Source of the DNA: JADLBR01 sp020847615
GTDB lineage: Bacteria; Verrucomicrobiota; Verrucomicrobiia; JADLBR01
Assembly (NCBI GenBank): GCA_026646655.1
Contig: JAPKHT010000004.1
Location: 1-64,000, forward strand
Direction of reading: 5' to 3'
DNA: 64,000 bases
Made by a program: the position numbers and the translations under genes
Part shown: positions 1 to 9,340 of the stretch, piece by piece
How the letters are laid out: each line of letters opens with the position of its first letter
Numbering within the stretch: the first letter of the stretch is position 1
The notes under the pieces: generated by a model
Told to the model about the DNA's origin: nothing
Databases searched by the model: none
Seen by the model: only the letters and a program-made list of their open reading frames with translations

Positions 1-2862
1 GATCTGGGGCTCATTCGTGTTCTTGTCAGCGAATACAAGATAGCCCTCCTTCCCGGGGAAAAACATCGGGCTGTGCACATTCCGCCTGTAGAACGGGTTT
101 ACCCCATACGTTTTCTCGCCGTCCACCACCAGCAACTGCCCGGCCTTGGGCGCCTGATTCGCCAGCTGGAATCCCGGCCACCGCTTCGAATACAGCCAGA
201 ACGCCCGGTTGTACCACGAGTCATCCAGTAGCCCCGACGTGGAAAACAGGTGGAGGCCCACGTCCATCTCGCCCTTGGACGAGAGCACCTCACCCCTCAT
301 CTCCTCAAGGGCCGGGCTGAACCGCTTCTGTCGCATGTAGATCGCCCCGCCCTCCGCGGCCAACAACTCCGCATTGGCACCCAAGACGTAAAATGCAACA
401 TCCCGCTCCTCCGGTCTCTTCGGGAATGGCCCCTCCACGCGCCCGCGGTGCACTATCTGGCCCGATGCCGCATCCAGGCCGAAAAGCCAGATGCCCCCGT
501 CCATATAGCTGGAGCGCCCCGCCGCACAATAGGCGATGTCGCGCCCCGAGGCATCGATCACCAGCACGCTGCCATGCACCGGCCAAGCCGACTCGATCTG
601 ATCGCGGCACCCGATCCTGCGGTCGACCGGCGCCGCCAGAAACCGCCACGCCACCGCCCCATCCGCCGCACGCAGGCAGTACACCCTCCCATCCGCGCTG
701 CCGAAATACACCATGCCCCGCCGCACCGTCGGCGGCGAATCGATCCTCCCTCCCGCGGTGAAAGACCAGATCGCCTTTCCGGTCGTTGCGTCCAGCGCAT
801 GGATCGCGTGCCCATCCCTTGAAGCCACGTACACGCGGCCGCCAGCCGACACCGGCGCCGTCAGCGGCCCGCCCAGCTTCGCCGACCAGACCGGCGCCAC
901 TCGCTCCCCGACGGCCGCCGCCGTGCTTCCGTGCCGCGCCGGATCGTGGCGGTACGTCGGCCAATCGTCCCCGCCCCCGGGATCTGCCTCACCGGCATCG
1001 ATCTGCCCGAACGCGGGCCCCTTCTCCAACCGCCGGTCATCCGCCACCGGAATCACAGGCGTGCTGGGCGCGCCCGCGGTCGCGGTGAACCCGAGCAGCT
1101 TGGCGCCCGGCTGGCAGAAGCACTGGTCAGGCGGCGCGTACAGCAGCCCGTTGGCCGGCATCATTCCGTACTTGCACGCACCTCTCAAAAAATTGTCCTG
1201 GGAGTGCCCGTCGCCGACGATATCGATGAATTCGGCCCCCTCCATGGAGGTGATCACATATCTTTCCGTCGCCTTGTTCCGATAGCAGCGGTGGTGATGC
1301 TCCGGGCTGCGGATCTCCTTAACGTGAACCCTCTTGCGCTCATCGCCCGTCTTCAGGTCATACCCGATCGCCAGGATGTCCGGGGTCTTGTCCCCCGGAG
1401 TGAGGTCCGCATCGACCGACAGCACCCCCGGCCACACGGCGCCGTCCACCACAAAAAGGTCCTGCCCCTCCGGCCCGTGCGCCATCGGCACCCGCTTGTG
1501 CCACAGCGTCCTCCCTGTCGACCCGTCGTGCACCTCGATGCCCGAGGCCCCGGAGACCACCACGCAACCCGCGTGCGCCACCAGCGTCTTGGGCACCTTC
1601 TCCTCGATGGCCACCGACCAGGCTTCCGCGCCCGTTCTCAAATCCAGGGCCACCAGCCTCGGCCCCGCCATGAAGAGCACACGGCCCGCGTCGATCGCCA
1701 GCGAAATCGCGCGCAGCCCCAGGGCATCCGAGCGCCAGATCACCTTTCCCGAACGCCCGTCGACCGCGGACACCGACCCGGGCATCCCACCCTTGGCCGC
1801 CTTGTTCCCTCTCTTCTCGCGCCCTCCCTCCCCCTCTCCGTCGGCCGACGAAAAAACCACCGCGATCCCGCCCGATGCCACGATCTCGCGGACCGGAACG
1901 GTCCCCTCGACCGTCGCGCGCGTCGCGCCCGTGGCCGCGTCCAGAATCGATAGCGGCGCCTCGAAGGAAAGCGTCGCGTAGATCCGGTCGCCGTCCGCGA
2001 CGATCCGCCGCTGGTTCTGCTCGGGGACCACCGTCCTTCCCCCCGTGATATTCGTCCAATCCGTCCCGCGGAATCGGTCCGCGGCCCACTCCGGCCAGCC
2101 CCACTTCTCCAGCGGTCGCTTCCACAACAGCTTCCCATTGAAGGCATCCCGGCACACCAGCGACCAGCGCTCCGGCAAACGCTGGTCCGTGATCCCCACG
2201 ATACCCTCGTCAAAGAAGTAGTACAGTCGGCCCGCGGATGTCACCAGGGCCTCGATCCCCGACGGTGTCTCGTGGCTCCTCAGCCACTTCGGGTCGGCGA
2301 TCCAACGCAGCGACCGGGCCGGCGCGACCTCCCGGTCGCGCGCGACCGCGTTATTGCCCGAGTCATGCAGGTAATGCGACCACTGGTCGATGGTGCCCGG
2401 CCAAGGTTTGACGGATTTCTTCCACACCCCCGCCTCGCGTCGGCACATCACCCCGCCCGGCGCCAGCGCACGCATCACCTCGGGCTCGGGCACGAGGCCC
2501 TCGTCCTCCACCACCGCAAGATTGATCAGATTCTCGCAGTACGGCAGGATCTCCCCCGTCGCCCGTTCCACCGAAACCGGCCCATCCAGACCCAGGCCCC
2601 GTATATGCGATCGCGCGGCCTCGATCTTCGCCGCGTCTCGGTCCAGCCCATGAACCGTAAAACGCGCGTCCACCCGCAGCGCCGCCGTCAGCCGCCCCTC
2701 GCCACAGCCCAGGTGCGCGACCATGCCGCCCGTGACCCCGGAGATCCCGAGCAGCTGGCGCGCCATCGCATCGGCATCCTCCGCCCGCCCCCCGGCACCG
2801 CCCGCCAACCACCCACACAGCCCAAACCAAAGAAACCGATCGATGCCCGACGGTGATCTCAT
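1..2862 (-). CDS. Secreted fusion: methyltransferase-like domain plus PQQ-type beta-propeller (C-terminus outside window)
   Basis: The frame stays open from the ATG at 2862 to the window edge (954 codons), so the stop lies outside. Residues 1-27 look like a signal peptide (FLWFGLCGWLAGG then GRAED). Residues ~35-150 resemble a SAM-methyltransferase Rossmann fold, with VAHLGCGEGRLTAAL as the glycine-rich loop and ALAPGGV at the usual later position. The remainder has repeated outer-membrane-protein-like PQQ blades, for example GKLLWKRPL, GKVIWRSDA, GAEAWSVAI, GRTLWHKRV and GKAIWSFTA. Such proteins are usually called PQQ-binding-like beta-propeller proteins in planctomycetes and verrucomicrobia. 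The ligand and any methyl acceptor are unknown, and an exported methyltransferase domain may not be catalytic. Transcription is divergent from the LysM lipoprotein gene. Confidence 0.85.
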   Translation of the reverse strand, partial: MRSPSGIDRFLWFGLCGWLAGGAGGRAEDADAMARQLLGISGVTGGMVAHLGCGEGRLTAALRVDARFTVHGLDRDAAKIEAARSHIRGLGLDGPVSVERATGEILPYCENLINLAVVEDEGLVPEPEVMRALAPGGVMCRREAGVWKKSVKPWPGTIDQWSHYLHDSGNNAVARDREVAPARSLRWIADPKWLRSHETPSGIEALVTSAGRLYYFFDEGIVGITDQRLPERWSLVCRDAFNGKLLWKRPLEKWGWPEWAADRFRGTDWTNITGGRTVVPEQNQRRIVADGDRIYATLSFEAPLSILDAATGATRATVEGTVPVREIVASGGIAVVFSSADGEGEGGREKRGNKAAKGGMPGSVSAVDGRSGKVIWRSDALGLRAISLAIDAGRVLFMAGPRLVALDLRTGAEAWSVAIEEKVPKTLVAHAGCVVVSGASGIEVHDGSTGRTLWHKRVPMAHGPEGQDLFVVDGAVWPGVLSVDADLTPGDKTPDILAIGYDLKTGDERKRVHVKEIRSPEHHHRCYRNKATERYVITSMEGAEFIDIVGDGHSQDNFLRGACKYGMMPANGLLYAPPDQCFCQPGAKLLGFTATAGAPSTPVIPVADDRRLEKGPAFGQIDAGEADPGGGDDWPTYRHDPARHGSTAAAVGERVAPVWSAKLGGPLTAPVSAGGRVYVASRDGHAIHALDATTGKAIWSFTAGGRIDSPPTVRRGMVYFGSADGRVYCLRAADGAVAWRFLAAPVDRRIGCRDQIESAWPVHGSVLVIDASGRDIAYCAAGRSSYMDGGIWLFGLDAASGQIVHRGRVEGPFPKRPEERDVAFYVLGANAELLAAEGGAIYMRQKRFSPALEEMRGEVLSSKGEMDVGLHLFSTSGLLDDSWYNRAFWLYSKRWPGFQLANQAPKAGQLLVVDGEKTYGVNPFYRRNVHSPMFFPGKEGYLVFADKNTNEPQI

Positions 2863-2922
2863 GCGCCCATTTTTGCGCCCACTCACCGCCAGAGGTCAAT
2901 CCGCACCGTCGGAAAATTCGCT

Positions 2923-2950
2923 TTGGAACCTGCGAGGATGGGTCTATTAT
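2923..2950 (+). promoter_or_regulatory. Candidate sigma70 promoter giving a leaderless mRNA
   Basis: TTGGAA (2923-2928) and TATTAT (2945-2950) are 16 bp apart. The lipoprotein ATG lies at 2957, where transcription would be expected to begin. No Shine-Dalgarno sits at normal spacing, so a leaderless transcript is possible. This is a pattern match only. Confidence 0.35.
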
Positions 2951-2956
2951 ACTCAC

Positions 2957-3868
2957 ATGAGTAAAGCTTACCTCGTGACCCCGGCGGCCCTCGCCACCGC
3001 GATGCTCCTTCTCTGGACGGGCTGCGCTTCCAACCAGCAACCCCAGTCGGCCACCGGCGACGGCGGCACCAATCTCGCCTACATGGCCGAGGGCGCCCCC
3101 CTGATCACGAGCACCGGCGGCGCCGCGCCGTCCACCGCCGCAGGCACTATGCCATCGGCCACGCCCACCGCGCCCCAAGAGTCCTTCCTCTACACGGTCC
3201 AGCCCGGCGACTCCCTCTGGAAGATCGCCAACAAACACGCCACCTCCGTCTCGCTGATCCAGAAGATGAACAACATGCCACCGGACAAGATCACGATCCG
3301 CGTCGGCGACAAACTGACCATCCCGGGCAAAGCCGACGCCGACAGGTTGCGCCAGCAACCCTCCGCCCCAACGACCGGCGCCTCCACGGTTCCCACGGTG
3401 ACCGTCCCCACCGCATCGGCGCGCGTCACCGCCCCCACACTGACCGCCCCCACACTGACCGCGCCCACCGTCACCACGCCCGCGGTCTCCCGGACAACCG
3501 TAACCCCACCCACGGTCACGGCACCCACAGTCACGGCTCCCACGGTGACCGCTCCCAGCGCCACGGCCCCGGCCGCCTCGGGAGGCGCCTCATGGTTGCC
3601 GCCTTCGTATCGCACGCCCCAGGCAGGCTCGGCAACCGCCCCCGGCGCCTCGGCGACCACGCCCAGCCTCTCGATCGCACCGGGTTCGGCCACGCTGTCG
3701 CCCGGGGCGGTGAACATGACGCCGAGTTCTCCCCCTCCGGCTTCGCTCACCCTCACCCCCGGCACGGTCACGACCCCGGTGGGCGGCATGACGATCCAGG
3801 CCGTCGGCCCCAGCGGCATCGCACCCACGACACCGCCCGCGACGACGACCCCAAGCCCCAATCCCTAG
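2957..3868 (+). CDS. LysM-domain lipoprotein with Thr/Pro-rich repeats
   Basis: The 303-residue product starts MSKAYLVTPAALATAMLLLW followed by TGCAS, a lipoprotein signal with lipobox Cys at residue 23. A LysM domain spans about residues 75-125 (YTVQPGDSLWKIANKH, then MNNM and IRVGDKLTIPG). LysM binds peptidoglycan GlcNAc chains, so the protein probably sits in the envelope. After the LysM comes a low-complexity tail of repeated TVTAP/TLTAP units and then Ser/Thr/Pro/Gly-rich sequence, probably disordered. An upstream in-frame extension exists, but the start at 2957 places the signal peptide exactly at the N-terminus. No partner enzyme is adjacent. Confidence 0.85.
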   Translation: MSKAYLVTPAALATAMLLLWTGCASNQQPQSATGDGGTNLAYMAEGAPLITSTGGAAPSTAAGTMPSATPTAPQESFLYTVQPGDSLWKIANKHATSVSLIQKMNNMPPDKITIRVGDKLTIPGKADADRLRQQPSAPTTGASTVPTVTVPTASARVTAPTLTAPTLTAPTVTTPAVSRTTVTPPTVTAPTVTAPTVTAPSATAPAASGGASWLPPSYRTPQAGSATAPGASATTPSLSIAPGSATLSPGAVNMTPSSPPPASLTLTPGTVTTPVGGMTIQAVGPSGIAPTTPPATTTPSPNP

Positions 3869-3900
3869 GAATCTTTCGGACTATGTCCGACAGATTCCTC

Positions 3901-6192
3901 CTACATCGACACGACCTCGAAGGGGATCGCCGGCAGTGTTCCCAGCGGGATCCGCACCATGTTGCCCTGCCCGCCCGGTCGTGAGAATGATCGCTCGAAG
4001 AATCCCTCCACGATCAAGTTGCCCCTGAGGCCGGGCTTGACGGTCTTGGCGTCGGCCTTGAGCAGCAGTTGCACGCCCCCCTCCTCGCGCGACACCCGTT
4101 CGACCACGAGGCCCTCCGGTGGTTCGCTCAACTCGAGTTTCACCTGATCCGCCATCCACCCCCCCAACCCGGGCAGCGGCACGCGCGTCACGGTCCCGCT
4201 TCGGACGCGCACGGCCTGGTCCACCGCGCCCCGGAGAACCGGCGGCGTGAAACGCCCACCGCCCCCGGTCGTCGCCACCGCGAACCAGTCCTGCGCCGGG
4301 ACAAGGTGCCTGTAGGCGAAAGCCTGCATCATGTCCTCGGCGGGCACCGCCACCCGGACCACGTCCCGACCCCGGATCGTCGCGCGCCCCTCCATCCCCA
4401 GCCGCACCGGGCCCCCGGCGACCGCGTCCGGGAACGTCAGCGTCATCCTCAGCTTCTCCGCATCGCCCGGTATCCGGCCGCCGCTCAGGCGAAAACCCGC
4501 GGGCGCATCCTTGAGCGCAAGTTCGATGTCGCCCTTGAATCCATCGCGCCGCACCGCGTAGACCGTGATCGGCACCGAAGCCCCCGGGCGCCCGTTGACG
4601 CTCGAGGGCACCACCCGCAGTTCGAAATCCGGCTGCGGGGGGCTGATCCGCAGCCGATAGACGTAGTCCTTGCCGCCATGCCGCTGCGTGTCGCCAAGGC
4701 GCAGATAATAGGCGCCGTTCGCCGGGATCCGGATGACCAGCCGCGAGTCCGCGTGGTGCGTCTCCAGCCCGCAGGCCTTGTCCTCGTTGTCGTCATTGCT
4801 CGCCATCTCCCTGCCGTTCGGGGCAAGCCACTTCAAGACAGAGTCCAGCGGCGAGTTCAGTCGCCGCGCCCATACTTCCGCGACCAGCTCCGCGCCCGCC
4901 CGGCCCTCGATCCGGTACACGTCCCAGTCGCCCGCCTCCCCGATGCGACCGTTGATCACGGTGGGCACCGTCACCCGCTGCGCGTCCTCGATGCCTCCAT
5001 TGGGTTCCTCCTCCGCGCACTCCGGCAGTGCGTCCACGGCAAACGGCACCGGATTCCAGCCCGCGGCCGTCCCGGGCATGGTGACCTCTCGCACCCCGGC
5101 GGTTCCGCCGACCGCGGGCACGAATCGCGTCTCGCCAAGATTCCATCCCTCGGCCTCCACCTCGCCCGCTGCACCGGCGCGGCCGCCGATCGGAAATATG
5201 CTCGTCACGAAGGGCACCTCGCCCACCGAAACCCGATATATGAAATCCTCCCGCCCGCGATAGAGCGCATCCTTGATCTCCAGGACATATTCGCCATCCG
5301 CCGGCATCTCGCAGTAAACCACGGGATCCACGCTCGTCCGAAAATCGTCCCCAAAGGCCACCTCGGTCCCCTTGCCGTCGTACAGGGCCAGCGACGCCTG
5401 AAACCATCCCGGCACAGCGTCCGCCAGATAGGGTATCAGCCCGCGCGCCCTCGCCGCGAACACCAGCCTCTCCCCTGTGCGCGCCTTGAACGCAAAGCGG
5501 TCCACGTCGCCTGGCAGGATCTGGCCGTTCACGACGATCGGACGCGCCGCCCCGATCGAGCGATCCGGGGTCTTCTCGTTGGGTTCGGTCTCCTGGCACT
5601 CCGCCCAGCCGCCCACCTGAAAGCGCAGCGGATTGGACAACCCCTGCGGGGTCATCACCCTCAGCTCGCGATCGCCCGGCGCGGCATCCGCCGCCACCTC
5701 GATCTTGACCTCCACCGTCTCCGCGATCTGCGGGTTGAGCTGCCTCTTCGGGTCTCGCAGCCGCTCGCGAAAATCTTTGAGACCCTTGATGTCGTCCTCC
5801 GAAAGCCCGATCTCTTGGGCGATCTCCATGAACATCTCCATCTCCCCCCTCGGGCCCCCGCCCGTCATCCCGCGCCCCTCCTCGCGCATCTTCTTGCGCG
5901 CGTCCTCGATCTTCTCCCGGAACTCATTGACCTGTTGCTGGGTGAGCGGCTTGGTGTATTTGCCCACGCCCGCCTTCACCCCCGCGCCCGAGACGTAGAC
6001 CGCGCTGGCGCCTTCCAGAAACTGGCCGCCAATCGTGATCTCGACCGCCGATCCGCTCTTCCCACCGGCCGGATATATATACCCGATGTGCGGGTCCCTC
6101 GGGCCCATGGGCGGCCGCTGGCCCATGGCCATTGGCACCCACGCGGCACACGCCAGGAAACCCACCGCCAACCGTCGCCCGATCATCTTCAT
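3901..6192 (-). CDS. Secreted PPC-domain protein (pre-peptidase C-terminal domains)
   Basis: 763 residues with a signal peptide ending near PMAMGQ. A TIG/IPT-like first domain (IGYIYPAGGKSGSAVEITIGG, ~36-70) is followed by a charged helical segment. Two PPC-type domains follow: TEPNEKTPDRSIGAARPI with DVDRFAFKARTGERLVF, then EEPNGGIEDAQRV with DWDVYRIEGRAGAELVAEV; further beta domains lie downstream. GGGAGG stands 5 nt before the ATG. It is the last gene of the operon with the DUF1549/DUF1553 and DUF1501 proteins, 15 nt after the DUF1501 stop. This trio recurs in planctomycetes and verrucomicrobia, and the joint function is not established. No protease catalytic motif is visible. Confidence 0.85.
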   Translation of the reverse strand: MKMIGRRLAVGFLACAAWVPMAMGQRPPMGPRDPHIGYIYPAGGKSGSAVEITIGGQFLEGASAVYVSGAGVKAGVGKYTKPLTQQQVNEFREKIEDARKKMREEGRGMTGGGPRGEMEMFMEIAQEIGLSEDDIKGLKDFRERLRDPKRQLNPQIAETVEVKIEVAADAAPGDRELRVMTPQGLSNPLRFQVGGWAECQETEPNEKTPDRSIGAARPIVVNGQILPGDVDRFAFKARTGERLVFAARARGLIPYLADAVPGWFQASLALYDGKGTEVAFGDDFRTSVDPVVYCEMPADGEYVLEIKDALYRGREDFIYRVSVGEVPFVTSIFPIGGRAGAAGEVEAEGWNLGETRFVPAVGGTAGVREVTMPGTAAGWNPVPFAVDALPECAEEEPNGGIEDAQRVTVPTVINGRIGEAGDWDVYRIEGRAGAELVAEVWARRLNSPLDSVLKWLAPNGREMASNDDNEDKACGLETHHADSRLVIRIPANGAYYLRLGDTQRHGGKDYVYRLRISPPQPDFELRVVPSSVNGRPGASVPITVYAVRRDGFKGDIELALKDAPAGFRLSGGRIPGDAEKLRMTLTFPDAVAGGPVRLGMEGRATIRGRDVVRVAVPAEDMMQAFAYRHLVPAQDWFAVATTGGGGRFTPPVLRGAVDQAVRVRSGTVTRVPLPGLGGWMADQVKLELSEPPEGLVVERVSREEGGVQLLLKADAKTVKPGLRGNLIVEGFFERSFSRPGGQGNMVRIPLGTLPAIPFEVVSM

Positions 6193-6207
6193 CTCAACCT
6201 CCCTCGC

Positions 6208-7551
6208 CTACATGATCTCGCGCAGTTTGCCCCCCGACTTGACGCCGTCTTTCGCCGACGGCAGCAGCCGCACCGCGAAACCCTGCGGATGCTGAAGGGT
6301 CGCCTCGGGATCGATCCCCAGCAGCTGATACATGCTCGCGATCATGTCCACCGGATGCACCGGGCGCTCCTTGACCGCCTCGCCCTTCGCATCCGACGAC
6401 CCCACGACGCGCCCGCCACGGAAGCCCCCGCCGGCCACCACCGCCGAGAACACCTCCCCGTAGTGCCCGCGCCCGCCATTCCACGGCGGTTCCCACTGCA
6501 CCTTGGGCGTCCGGCCAAACTCGCCGCTGCACCATACGATCGTGCTGTCCAGCAGACCGCGATCCGAGAGGTCCTGCAGCAGCGATGCCATGCCCTTGTC
6601 GAACTCGGGCAACTTCCGCCGCATGATCTGGAAGTGCTGCTTGTGGGTATCCCACCCCTTGTAGTTGATCGTGACATAGCGAACCCCGTTCTCGATCAGC
6701 CGGCGCGCCATCAGGCACGACTGCCCAAAGGTGTTTCGCCCGTAGCGCTCCCGCAGGTCGTCCTTCTCCTGCGCCAGATCGAACACCTTCGCCCCGTTGC
6801 CCAAGATCAGATCGTACGCATCCTCCTGCGCCTTCTTGAGCGCGGCGATCTGCGGGTCGCCCCCGGCCGTTCCCTCGAGCGTGCCCAGCTTCTCGAGAAG
6901 GCCCCGGCGGCCCACCTGGCGCTCGTCCGATATGCCCTCCGCCACGACGCCCTCCACCATGAAGCGCCGCTGCCCCGGATCGCCGCCCGTGGCAAACGGC
7001 TTGTGCTTGGAACCCAGGAAACCCGCCTCGGAAAATCGGCCCAGCGGCTCGGTCAGCACCACGTAGGGCGGGATCAGACCCTTGTAGCCCGCATCATATC
7101 CCTTGAAGAGCGAGACCACCGCGCCCACGCACGGATGGACGACGCGGTCGCCCGACTCCCGCCCGGTCTGGACCATGTACGTCGCGGTCTCGTGCGCGTT
7201 CACCCCGTGCGTCATGCCGCGGATGATCGAGTACTTGTCCGCCTGTTTTGCAAGCTCCGGCAAAAGCTCCCCGATCTGGATCCCCTCAACGTTGGTCGGT
7301 ATCGCCTTGGCCAGCTGCCCACAGTAGTCGTACCCGGCCTCCGGCTTGGGATCGAACGTGTCCAGGTGGGACATCCCCCCCCAGAGCCAGACCTGGATCA
7401 CCGCCTTCGCCTTCGCCGGGTTGCTCGCCACGACCGCCCCCTGGCCCGCGCGCGCACCCAGCAGCATCCCCGCCGTCGCACACAGCCCGCCTCGCAGCAC
7501 CGCCCGCCGCGAGAGCGCGTGCCCGATCTCGGATCCCGATATCGTTTCCAT
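6208..7551 (-). CDS. DUF1501 family protein, Tat-exported
   Basis: 447 residues from the ATG at 7551. The N-terminus carries a twin-arginine signal (SRRAVLRGGLCATAGMLLGA) followed by the DUF1501 opening VIQVWLWGGMSHLDTFDPKP. Other family-like stretches are MTHGVNAHETATYMVQTGR, TIVWCSGEFGRTPKVQ and NGGRGHYGEVFSAVVAGGG. DUF1501 belongs to the alkaline-phosphatase/sulfatase-like fold class, but its substrate is unknown. A GTG at 7584 directly after the upstream stop would add 11 residues; the ATG is preferred because it puts the Tat signal near the start. It is the middle gene of the three-gene operon. Confidence 0.88.
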   Translation of the reverse strand: METISGSEIGHALSRRAVLRGGLCATAGMLLGARAGQGAVVASNPAKAKAVIQVWLWGGMSHLDTFDPKPEAGYDYCGQLAKAIPTNVEGIQIGELLPELAKQADKYSIIRGMTHGVNAHETATYMVQTGRESGDRVVHPCVGAVVSLFKGYDAGYKGLIPPYVVLTEPLGRFSEAGFLGSKHKPFATGGDPGQRRFMVEGVVAEGISDERQVGRRGLLEKLGTLEGTAGGDPQIAALKKAQEDAYDLILGNGAKVFDLAQEKDDLRERYGRNTFGQSCLMARRLIENGVRYVTINYKGWDTHKQHFQIMRRKLPEFDKGMASLLQDLSDRGLLDSTIVWCSGEFGRTPKVQWEPPWNGGRGHYGEVFSAVVAGGGFRGGRVVGSSDAKGEAVKERPVHPVDMIASMYQLLGIDPEATLQHPQGFAVRLLPSAKDGVKSGGKLREIM

Positions 7552-7584
7552 GACCTCCACCTTCCTTCCTGATTCCGCAGCCAC

Positions 7585-9162
7585 TCAATGCCTGCACAAA
7601 AACTCCGCGCTGTTGATCAGCGCCCAGGCCAAATCCACGTACGCCTCCTGCCGGGACACTTTCCCGGACTCGAAATATTGCCGCACCTCGCCCATCTCCT
7701 CCCGCGTCGGCGGCCGCGAGAGGATCGCCAGATAGGCCCGGTTCACCGCGTCCTCCGGGCTCGATGCCGACCAGATCAGCGACCGCAGCTTCTCCCCGCC
7801 CTCGATCTTCTTGCGGACGTGCGACGAATTCAGCATGTGCAGCCCCTGCGCCGCCGTCGGACGGTTGTTCCTCTCCGACTCCACCCCGGTGTCCCTGGCC
7901 GGTCGCCCGAACATCTCCAGGAACGGGCTCGTCACGCTGCCGTCCGCCAGCGCGATCGAGCGCTGGTCCTCGGGGATGAACGTGAAGGGCTCTGGTATCG
8001 GGCTCGAGTATTCCTCGGTCGTGCCCGTGATCTGGCACAGCGCGTCGATCAGCACCTCGGCGTCCAGCCGCCGCATCGGATAAAAGGCAAAGTTCGCCTC
8101 GGCCTCCGTCCTGTCGCTGGGCCGGATCGAGGAGAGCTGGTACACTCTGGAGTTCAGGATCACCCGGAAGAGGTGCTTCATGTCGTACTTCGCCCCCACC
8201 AGTTCCTCGGACAACCAGGCGAGCAACTCGGGATTGACCGGGGGGTTATCGGGCCGAATGTCGTCGGGCTCATGGATGATCCCCCTCCCCATGAGCCAGG
8301 CCCACGCCCGGTTCGCCATATTGCGCGCGAACCAGGGGTTCCCCGGGCTGATCAGCCAGTCCGCGAAGACTTCCCTCGGATCGGTGTCCGGCGGAATGGT
8401 CGCCGCCTTGCCGTCGGGAAAGGCCGCGGCCCCCAGTCGCGCGTTCGGCCCACCGGGGGCCGCTTGCGCGGGATCGAAGAAGACGATCTCCTCCTTCCAC
8501 TCCAGCGTGCTCTTGTAGCCCAGTTGCGAAAAGAATGCCGCCATCCCCGCCAGCCGCTCGGGCTGCCATTTTTCGGCCCGCTCCCCCATGAATGTCAGCG
8601 CCACCGCCTGCGCGATCGCCCTGGGTTCCTTGCTCTGCAGGGCCCGGTAAAAATTGACCTGCGGATTCTTGAAGTTGCTCCCGCTGGCCGTGAGCAGCTC
8701 GCGCGCGAACCGGTCGCACGGGACGTTGTCCCGCACCGACGTCCGGATCCATCGGGCGTACGCCTGCACCGCATTCGGCCACAGGTTGATCGGAAACTCC
8801 GCCTTCACCCGCAGCAGGTCGCCCCACCGCATCGCCCAATAGTCCGCGAACTCTTCCCGGCCCAGGAGATGCTCGATCAGCGCCCGCCGCTTGTCGGGAT
8901 TCGTGTCCTTGAGAAAATCGTGGGACTCCTTCGGGCTGGGCAGCGTCCCGATCACATCCAGATACGCCCTCCGGACAAATACGCTGTCGGAACACAGGAG
9001 GGCGGGCTCAATCCCCAACTGCGCCAGCCGAGCAAAGACCAGTTCGTCGATCCTGCAGGCCGGCGCCACGGGACCGCCCTGCTCATAGGGGCGAACCGGT
9101 TCTCTGCTCGCCGCCGCGGCCAGCGTCACCCAAAGAAATCCGGCCATCAGGGCCACTCTCAT
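7585..9162 (-). CDS. DUF1549/DUF1553 domain secreted protein
   Basis: 525 residues with a short signal peptide (MRVALMAGFLWVTLAAAASR). The first half matches the DUF1549 pattern: IDELVFARLAQLGIEPA, FVRRAYLDVIGTLPSP and REEFADYWAMRWGDLLRVK. The second half matches DUF1553: PWFARNMANRAWAWLMGRGI, MKHLFRVILNSRVYQLSS and RPPTREEMGEVRQYF. Many relatives carry an N-terminal cytochrome-like domain with CxxCH; none is present here. It is the promoter-proximal gene of the operon, and its stop abuts the possible GTG start of the DUF1501 gene. The biochemical role is unknown; family co-occurrence suggests a joint role in extracellular polymer processing. Confidence 0.88.
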   Translation of the reverse strand: MRVALMAGFLWVTLAAAASREPVRPYEQGGPVAPACRIDELVFARLAQLGIEPALLCSDSVFVRRAYLDVIGTLPSPKESHDFLKDTNPDKRRALIEHLLGREEFADYWAMRWGDLLRVKAEFPINLWPNAVQAYARWIRTSVRDNVPCDRFARELLTASGSNFKNPQVNFYRALQSKEPRAIAQAVALTFMGERAEKWQPERLAGMAAFFSQLGYKSTLEWKEEIVFFDPAQAAPGGPNARLGAAAFPDGKAATIPPDTDPREVFADWLISPGNPWFARNMANRAWAWLMGRGIIHEPDDIRPDNPPVNPELLAWLSEELVGAKYDMKHLFRVILNSRVYQLSSIRPSDRTEAEANFAFYPMRRLDAEVLIDALCQITGTTEEYSSPIPEPFTFIPEDQRSIALADGSVTSPFLEMFGRPARDTGVESERNNRPTAAQGLHMLNSSHVRKKIEGGEKLRSLIWSASSPEDAVNRAYLAILSRPPTREEMGEVRQYFESGKVSRQEAYVDLAWALINSAEFLCRH

Positions 9163-9340
9163 CCCTCAATCTAACCCCGAATCGGTCCAGAAGTTACGCG
9201 GGCCAACCGGGACGCCGAACGCCCGACGCGCCGCCGATCGCGCCCCGCGATGGGCCCCAGCCCGCCATGGGCCATCCGCCGAATTTTGTCTCGCCCGCCG
9301 CGCACCCCCGCGACAAGAATGACGGACACCTGACGGCCCC

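Noticed and set aside
4069..7572. Very long plus-strand open frame (1167 codons) opposite the PPC and DUF1501 genes
   Set aside because: It is antisense to two well-supported genes, has Arg/His/Pro-rich composition typical of GC-rich shadow frames, and shows no domain.
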